Below are positions 57,347 through 64,000 of a DNA stretch of 64,000 nt, piece by piece. Both the position numbers and the translations under genes were made by a program. Numbering within the stretch: the stretch's first letter is position 1; each line of letters starts with the position of its first letter. The notes beneath the pieces were generated by a model, which saw only the letters and a list, made by a program, of their open reading frames with translations, was not told the origin of the DNA and did not search any database. The stretch is from Micropterix aruncella (Eukaryota > Arthropoda > Insecta > Lepidoptera > Micropterigidae), in contig OX155961.1 of assembly GCA_944548615.1 (NCBI GenBank), forward strand, positions 32,219,616 to 32,283,615, in the 5' to 3' direction.

Positions 57347-57717
57347 CTCGAAGATGGGGTCGCGGTCGCGGCTGGGCGTGACGATGTAGGTGTGCGTCTG
57401 GTGCTGGATGCGCTTGATGGTGGCGCCCTTGGGGCCCACGACCAGGCCGACCACGCGGTACGGCACCTTGACCTGCGCGGTCACGTGGCCCGGCGCGCCG
57501 GCGGGCGGCGGCGGCGCGCCGGCCGCGCCGCCGGCCGCGCCGCCGCACTTGCGCGACGCGCGGATCTGCGAGAAGTGCTCGGCGGCCGACAGGATCTCCT
57601 TCTTGGCGCGCGCCACGTCCTCCTTGCGGCCCGTCACCACGAACACCGGCTCCTCGCCGCGCACCGGCGTCTTGATGTACGTGTTCGTCTTCGCGCGGAG
57701 AGCTTTGATCTTGCACC
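57347..57717 (-). CDS. Mex3: MEX3 RNA-binding protein, KH1-KH2 exon
   Basis: This 371 nt internal exon begins after 'ccgttgttgcag' (acceptor at 57719-57718) and ends at GAG before GTGAGC. It encodes most of KH1 from its GxxG loop: '[20 protein letters not shown]', '[20 protein letters not shown]'. A short Gly/Ala/Pro linker follows, then KH2: '[20 protein letters not shown]', '[20 protein letters not shown]', ending 'RDPIFE'. KH2 has an intact GPKG loop; the KH1 GRQG loop is split across the upstream exon junction. The first two bases finish a codon started upstream. The missing 5' coding exon, with the start of KH1, was not found before 64000. The paired KH domains are near-identical in pattern to animal MEX3. 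Confidence 0.95.
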
Positions 57718-59865
57718 CTGCAACAACGGAAACACACAACATTTAATGCTATGATCGCTATGATAGAACATTTTCATTATTTGCATCGAATTTACATCAA
57801 ATCAGAATTAATCACCGACCGAAGTTTATTTCTTCGTTTGCTTGAAAAACTTTATTGCACACAATAGAGTACAACAAGTGGCGATATCTTTCAACCATAC
57901 CGTCAGGGTTATAGTGACTAATTGTTTGTGTAGGCAATTAATACATAACACGCGTTATTTTTGTAAAGTAAATGAGTACGGTTAAATAATAAACGTAATA
58001 ATGAAAATAAGACAGAAATTAATATGTCAACTCAATATCGAAGGGAGGAATGGGATATAATGACAAGCTAGGAGATTGTTTGGGGGGGGGGGGGGGGGTA
58101 ATAGTTGTCTTAAATTCGACCAGGTTTTTAAGTTGTATCCGTGGCGAAGCGCAGAGTTCCATATTCGGGCCGCTAGCACAGCAAATGACTTGACATGAAA
58201 GTTGGTGAATGCTAAGGTATAGCCAGTAATAGATTTTCCTGGGAGCGTAAGAAAAGGCCAAGAGATGAAAGCGGAGAGAAGATATTACACAAATAGGAAG
58301 GCATCTTTGAATAACGTACACGAAAGAGTAGGAAGAGTATAGGAAAATCCCGACTTTCATTTAATAATAATAAAACAATAATATACTCTTTACTTGCACT
58401 TAATTATAATACAAACAGGCGAGCTGGCAATATTTTACAACTAACCTAAGTTATCTATCTAATGAAGAAGTCCTGCCATTAAAACTTGTACATTTGTAAG
58501 CAATCAAGCAATCAAGCAAACTTGATTGTAATATTAGAGTCCTGTCCACCCTAGAACTAGCTGGTCCCAGCTGGGTGACAGAAACAAATAAGCAAAAGGT
58601 TAAGGTTTTGCCATTCGGTTCCCGTTATTTCTGTAAGCTAATCAATGTTTTATAGTAATTAATTCCTAAATAAATACATAAAATAAAAATTATCTCTATA
58701 AAAAGTGTGCTTGAACTTGAAAAACTTTAATGTATACTAAGTGAATTAATCGCATGGGTCATTGGTAACAGCCTAGTTAATTAAAAAAAGTTTTTATTCA
58801 ACGTAAATACATTGCGTGCATATATATACTGAACGTTAATACATTTATAAAAATATTATATTTTATAATATTATTTTTTCGACGAATACTATTAGTTCCA
58901 CCGCCAAAAACCCATCGGCCACATTTTTTGCAAACGCCAGTACTGATACGGCCGCGTGGTCTGTCTGTACAGCGCCTTGATTTGGGAAAAACACCAAGAA
59001 AATTTCTTACTGACATGCGTTTGTCAAATGCGATATAACGATGTAAATAACTTCACGCAGCTAGATCGTTATCCCTTTCCATGTTGGCAGCAAATATCAG
59101 AAGCAATATCTGATAAAGTTAAAGTAGCCAAAGTTGAAGAAAACGTCTAAAAAGTTACAGTGCCCCCCCGCGTGCAGCATTGTTTTGTTTTACTACTGCA
59201 AGGATATGCGGTTTGATGTTAACGACCTATCGGGGCGCACTCGGTCCTGGCGCAGAATTCCTCTCACTATCACTATAGACGGCGAACAAAGCCTCCAGGG
59301 ACGAACTAGACGCATCTTATTTGTTTACGTTTTATACAGTCAACCAGAAATCAAGAATATATCGAAAGCAGAAAAACAGGAAAATTAGTGGGATCATTTG
59401 TCATGAATTTCATATTGCTGTATGTTTAATAGTTTTGCAGACGGGGTTAGATTAGATTATGTAAGTGAATTCGAACATTCACTTTTATTGAAACGAATTC
59501 GTTTTCCGAATTTGAAAACAAGAGTACAAAATCGGGATTTTTACGCAGACTAATTCGCACATGCAAAAATTTGAACTACAATGCCCGACTTTTTTAAAAT
59601 TGTTACATAAATGATCCTTGCCACAATCGACACTGATTGGTGTAGACAAAATGTATTAAAGACGATCAATCTTAATTTATTTAATTATTATTAATTTATA
59701 AAGTTACCCTGTATTTTTCTTATGCTTAAAATTCCGAAACTATAATAATTCAAACAATATTTAATAACGATATGGTGTAATAGACAGATTTTTTAGAGTA
59801 AATCGCGTTATGCCCGCTACACACGTTGTCCAATATTGCTAAGGTAGAAGAGAGTCAGCACCACT
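57718..59865. other. Upstream MEX3 intron or flank, no exon seen
   Basis: I searched the minus strand for the expected first half of KH1 and found nothing convincing. The region is AT-rich with G runs at 58081-58098, a retroposon-like tail at 58540-58690 and short non-conserved frames. Confidence 0.45.
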
Positions 59866-60070
59866 GTGATGTGGGGAAACTGTATGAGAAAGAGCGAGAG
59901 AGACCTAGACGATACGGCCAACGTTGGCCAAGTGTTGTTGCCATTCTAATTAGTGAATTGGGTTTAAAAAAGTAAATATATCTCAGCTAGCCGAAGCGCA
60001 GAGCAGGCTCCTGGTAAATTCTAGACATTAAGAAAATGTTTGGTACAATTAGCGCCCAACATGGGACCAA
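59866..60070 (+). mobile_element. LTR retrotransposon remnant with tRNA-Lys-type primer site
   Basis: 'agcgcccaacatgggacc' at about 60050-60067 matches, with two mismatches, the primer-binding site complementary to insect tRNA-Lys (TGGCGCCCAACGTGGGG). It is preceded by 'ggtaca', a typical CA-type LTR end. A TGTG start at about 59866 ('tgtgatgtggggaaactgta') could be the 5' end of a short LTR of about 180 bp. No gag or pol follows, so only a leader remnant is left. Confidence 0.45.
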
Positions 60071-60624
60071 AATTTTCTCAGTATCAGGACCGCCAGCATA
60101 TGCAAGTTCGGTCCTGCTAATATGGCGGCGATAAATTGACGGCGATGCAGAATCGAATTATGGTCCGACGGCAGACTGGTTGGTCCTCGCTCCGGTCTGA
60201 CATTGACCCGATGGCGTGGATTCGTTTCTTCGCCTCGGCGACCGCACTAACACACACACCCTGTCTCATACACGCACACTTATTTTACACAATATGTTAA
60301 GTCCTGTATGTCCGTAAATTAGTGTCAAAGTCCTGTAAGTCCTCACTGTGTTTCTAATACATTCAACATATTTTGCTCAATGTGCTTCAAAACTATAGCC
60401 CATACTATGTGTATCTTTATTAAATTGACTATTATAAACTTAGACTATTTCTATATATTTTTTACTCTTTATATTAACTCCAAGGTAATCATTGTGAAGG
60501 AACTCTATCTTAGATTAATTTTCTATATATATATTACATGAAAACAAGCTAGAGGGTGACCGTAATTCCCAAAATAGCGTCATCTTTATCCTAAACTCCC
60601 ATCGTCAAAAAACGTCATCCATCC

Positions 60625-60860
60625 CAAAACAAATAAATATATTAAAAGGAATAAAAAACACGACTATCGTTACAAAAAGTGAACTACTGTATTTATAATT
60701 ATTTTTATTACGGTTTTCTATGAAATATTTGTGGTTTATGTATTTATCCATATAGATACATACATATTTTCGGAATGTTTTCAATCAGGCCTTTCATTTG
60801 ACACTAAACTTGATATATTTATGTTAATTTATTGACATTTGGAGATTTGGACATTTAGAC
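60625..60860. repeat. Repeat related to the arms of the 2700-3670 element
   Basis: It shares 'aaaaggaataaaaaacacga', 'gttacaaaaagtgaact', 'atgaaatatttgtggtttat' and 'ttgacatttgg' with 3400-3640 and 36095-36270. Confidence 0.5.
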
Positions 60861-61429
60861 TACTATTTACTTGATATTTGAATAGTGATAGTGTTTTTGG
60901 ATAGCGAAACTTTATATAAAAAAAATATATAATTGATAAATCAAAATAAAACTTTTTATGATGTTTGCGTAAGTTGTTGTTAATAAATTTGATGGAAAGT
61001 TAAAGAGATTTCTTAGACTATTTTATGTGTTAATTTGGAAAATGTGAGTGTCGGTAACCTTATTTCGTGCACTGTATGTATGGATGTAATTATTACATGT
61101 ATATTATGTAGATATCTATGAATGTATAAATAGATATCTATGTATATGTTTTTGTATATTTATGTATATTGTAGGTATTGGACATTTTAATTTAATTTTT
61201 ATTCAGTGTTGTTTTTCTGTATTAGTAGTTGTCATGTTGTTTGTAACTAGAATTTTTTAAAACTTAGTGGTAATTAAGTAGAAAACGTTTTTAGTTTTAC
61301 GTCTAATAATTGCATGAAATAATTATCTTTAGTACGTAAGATGGATTGTTAACTGTTGTCCCTATCAAATTAAGAGTGGGAAAAAGAGTTAACGTAAAAT
61401 TTAATATGTATCATTCTATGATTTTGCAC

Positions 61430-62035
61430 AAATGAACGGGTCTGCATTTTTTCAACTGACTTTGGTAATCGCGGCTGTCTCGCGCTGTTATCCATAATAT
61501 TACTTCTTTGAAGGTGACGCCGGAAACTCTCTTTCCGTCGCGGATTAATTCTACCGTATTCATTCAGCAGTTTAAGTCGAAACTTGATTCCGATGCCTTT
61601 AACTGACTTTGGTTCTGATGCGGCTGCCTCGCATAATAGAAACGCGATTCCAATCCGCGGGCTACTATGCAATTTCTCCCCGAAAAGAACCAATTGCGAA
61701 ACACGCATCTGCCGGGTGGAAGCTAGCCCCGGGCCCCTAATGATAAGGCCTCCGATCCACAGGGCGACCATTAAATTAGGCCCCGATTCCGAATGCGGTC
61801 GGATGCGGATAATCTGTCGGCCATTGCTCCGTTTGGCGAAAGGAACCACCTATGCAGCGCGCCCGAATCAAATCGTGACAATGCTCACCGGTTTATACGC
61901 GCGTCGGAATGTTTGGGATCGGAAGAATGGAACGGTTCCTACACCCATTTGCAGGTAGACGATCCTCAGAGGTGAATGCATCTCGGGGAGCCAACGACTC
62001 GCCACGTGGCACCCTTTTAGAGCGGTTAGGACCAA
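61430..62035. repeat. GC-richer block of unknown origin
   Basis: It stands out from AT-rich flanks. It contains two near copies of a phrase ('aactgactttgg' then '(g)cggctg(t/c)ctcgc') at about 61455-61480 and 61602-61632. The minus frame 61370-61849 (159 codons) has no domain I recognise. It ends where a LINE 3' end begins (62040-62235), so it may be the interior of an unusual LINE or a host-derived insert. Confidence 0.35.
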
Positions 62036-62039
62036 TGCA

Positions 62040-62235
62040 CTTACAGGCTGTTTATTTAACAGATTTAAGTGATATGCTAATGAAAGTCTAACTAAACCCG
62101 TCCTGTAAAGGAAGCAGCTGGTTTCTCAAAACCACTATTGATTATAATTGGTAGACTGAAAGATATTGCTTATCTAGCAATAAGTCCACCATTGTAGGTA
62201 CTTAAATGTTTTATTGTGCAATAAAGAGATATTTC
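62040..62235 (+). mobile_element. LINE 3' end
   Basis: 'ttggtagactgaaagatatt', 'agcaataagtccaccattgt' and 'attgtgcaataaagagatat' match the 3' UTR of the LINE at 32330-33050, which ends with the same words before its pentamer tail. Confidence 0.6.
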
Positions 62236-62299
62236 ATTTAATTATATTATATATGGTATTAGATTGTTCAACTCGATAGTACGATTTGCCAAATATTCT

Positions 62300-62490
62300 G
62301 AAACGGCGAAATGCAGGTGGCGCTGATAGCATTGACGGTCAAACTAATAGAAATTGATTTAGCCTTCTATAATAAGATTGATAACGAAAAATCCAATAAT
62401 TTAACCAATGATATCTATCAATAATAACTTTCAATTATTAGTGCCATCTAACGCATTTTTATATAGGCTCATTACATCACTGAAATAATA
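62300..62490. repeat. Dispersed repeat (copy of 22745-22960)
   Basis: It shares 'ggcgctgatagcattgacgg', 'tccaataatttaacca' and a 'tcaattattagtgccatct' region with 22745-22960. Confidence 0.5.
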
Positions 62491-62599
62491 CCGAGAAATA
62501 GAATGATATCTATTAGGCTATCTGAACTCAAGTGCGTATTTATTACGTATTAAAATGTAATATTGTGATACTAATGCCATCTTTATCTTGTGGCTTGTT

Positions 62600-63600
62600 C
62601 CCAAGCGATTCGAAGAATGAATCGATTTTTGAAAGAAAGATTTGCTTTTAAATGAAGGTAGAATAAAACGAGTGACGGTAGACCATGATAATTATTTCCT
62701 GTCAGGTCCAGAGGCGGGGCACCTCGATGACAGTCCGGTTAAAGCTGAGGAGGAACTGTAATAGATACTGATCGAGACCAATGACTTTTTCACGTTTTCG
62801 GTTTATGTAAAGTTTGTAGGTAAATTTATTATTAAATTATTTAATAACTTTTATTATTAAATTATTTTATATTATAGTTTACGTTTCTAATATGTAATTT
62901 GAGTAAAATGTATTTTTTTTATTATTCAAAGCCTTGCTAAAATAAGATTTTTTTAGTTAATAAATTTAAAAAAATGGATTTACTAAAACAAAATTAAAGT
63001 TTATATTGATTGTTATTCTCCGTAACCCTTTCATTAGTTTGCATTGTCCGTATTACAATGGCGACTGCTGGAAATTGTTCTCTCAGTGTAATCGACATTA
63101 TTTAAACTAAAGTCTCCCCCAGTCCAAGCTCCCAGTTTTACCCTGAATAAACTCTTAGAAGTATTCAAACGCATGTGTGAATAAAAAGATTTTTTCGTTT
63201 TCAGTTTAAAACCAGCAAATGAACCGGCGTTCTCCTGTTTCGCTGGGAGTTTTCGTTTTGTTTGGTGCCGCCCGGACAAAAAGTCGCCCCCGATAGTTTT
63301 CGCCATACAAGGCCCTGCTAACCCAGACGGGAATAGCGAGGAGCGAGAATGCAGCGGAGAAACTGCGAAAAATCGGCATTGTAGCGAGTGAATAGCAAAC
63401 GGAGATGAATGGGGCGCGGGCGCCGTAATTATTTGTAGAGGCGCTGGTAGAGGGAAAGGGGGAGAACTATATACGGGTTGAGCCATACATTTTTGCCTAT
63501 TTTGTTTACACTGTTGCCTACACTGTTTTTCTCGAAAATGATACGTGCTTCATTATGTGCTTTATTGATAGTGATTACAAGATTATGTTATGGATAAATA
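62600..63600. other. No recognised gene
   Basis: The region is AT-rich with a GC-moderate part at 63200-63480. The minus frame 63034-63486 lacks any domain and reads as low-complexity P/S-rich at its start. No MEX3 exon is apparent. Confidence 0.4.
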
Positions 63601-63603
63601 AAC

Positions 63604-64000
63604 CTATACCTACTAATATTATAAAGAGGTAAAGTTTGTGAGGTTGTAGGAAATAATCTCTGGATCTACTGAACCGATTTTGAAAATTATTTTACCAATA
63701 GAAAGCCACGTTATTTGTGAGTGTCATTGGCTATATATTAATCCGAAAAATAAAAATACTTTTTCGTGGTAGTCGGATTTGCATTGTACCTAAGTCGGAG
63801 AAAAACGGTCGAACGAAAACGTTTCTAGCTAACGCTGCCTTAACTATGAGAGATATATGATTGAGTTTTAAGAAAAGTTGTAGAGCTTGATAATGCCTAC
63901 AAAAAAGTCAGCGACAGAATATGTCTAACTTTTATATATAGGTCACAAAAAGTAGTATTTTAAATTAAAAAAATAATTTAAATCGTTAGGTCATGTTTAT
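63604..64000 (+). mobile_element. Helitron-like element 4, cut by window edge
   Basis: From 'tactaatattataaagaggt' onward it is the reverse complement of the Helitrons at 28237-28979 and 45824-46515. The 5' terminus has a small insertion ('ctatacctactaatatt'). The 3' CTAG end lies outside the window. Confidence 0.7.

Noticed and set aside
57293..57754. Plus-strand frame of 153 codons over the KH exon
   Set aside because: Antisense shadow of the GC-rich MEX3 exon; Ala/Arg/His-rich and without a domain.
58081..58098. Homopolymer G runs here and near 7577, 13079 (C), 13746, 26960 (C) and 55696
   Set aside because: Probably simple-sequence drift or assembly length uncertainty; no consistent neighbour that would suggest function.

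Overview
The window looks like a stretch of an insect nuclear genome, most likely a moth or butterfly (Lepidoptera). It is AT-rich and intron-bearing. It is crowded with decayed non-LTR retrotransposon tails, Helitrons with the TC...CTAG ends common in Lepidoptera, hAT elements, MITEs, small-RNA-derived repeats and simple satellites. There is no operon structure and no long prokaryote-like gene. The organism call rests on repeat style and one gene, not on a marker sequence.

Only one host gene is firmly supported. It is an ortholog of the MEX3 family of RNA-binding proteins, on the minus strand. Two exons are visible. An internal exon at 57347-57717 encodes most of KH domain 1 and nearly all of KH domain 2. 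The terminal exon at 53586-54149 encodes the end of KH2, a low-complexity linker and the C-terminal RING finger. They are joined by a 3.2 kb intron with clean GT/AG ends. The first coding exon was not found and should lie beyond 64000. The exons are extremely GC-rich compared with their surroundings. Downstream of the stop, 47100-53585 is comparatively repeat-poor and may be a very long 3' UTR. A second, weak coding candidate is a minus-strand exon-like stretch ending in a consensus donor at 44527.

Layout: 1-5950, AT-rich sequence with a long-inverted-repeat element and a duplicated repeat pair. 6060-21140, a cluster of at least eight full or partial copies, in both orientations, of a roughly 650 bp GC-rich family ('family G') whose head holds a conserved 5-bp-stem hairpin; the same stretch holds two 5S rRNA-derived repeats, a perfect 60-bp-arm palindrome and a tRNA-like SINE head. 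21540-26580, a short-unit satellite, a Helitron with a LINE tail nested inside, and LINE tails. 27062-28985, a Helitron that received both a MITE and a second Helitron. 29162-30716, two hAT elements side by side, each with a perfect 8-bp target duplication. 31600-38000, LINE 3' ends, SINEs, fold-back elements and small tandem repeats. 38225-42832, a LINE (endonuclease remnant plus reverse transcriptase) bracketed by inverted repeats. 45824-46515, another Helitron. 47100-57717, the MEX3 locus. 57718-64000, upstream sequence with an LTR-element primer-site remnant, LINE tails and a Helitron cut by the window edge.

The genes do not form a pathway. The biology here is a regulatory RNA-binding gene embedded in a repeat landscape. 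The observations most worth following are family G with its stem-conserved hairpin, the 5S-derived dispersed repeat, the dated nesting of transposons, and the long candidate 3' UTR of MEX3.
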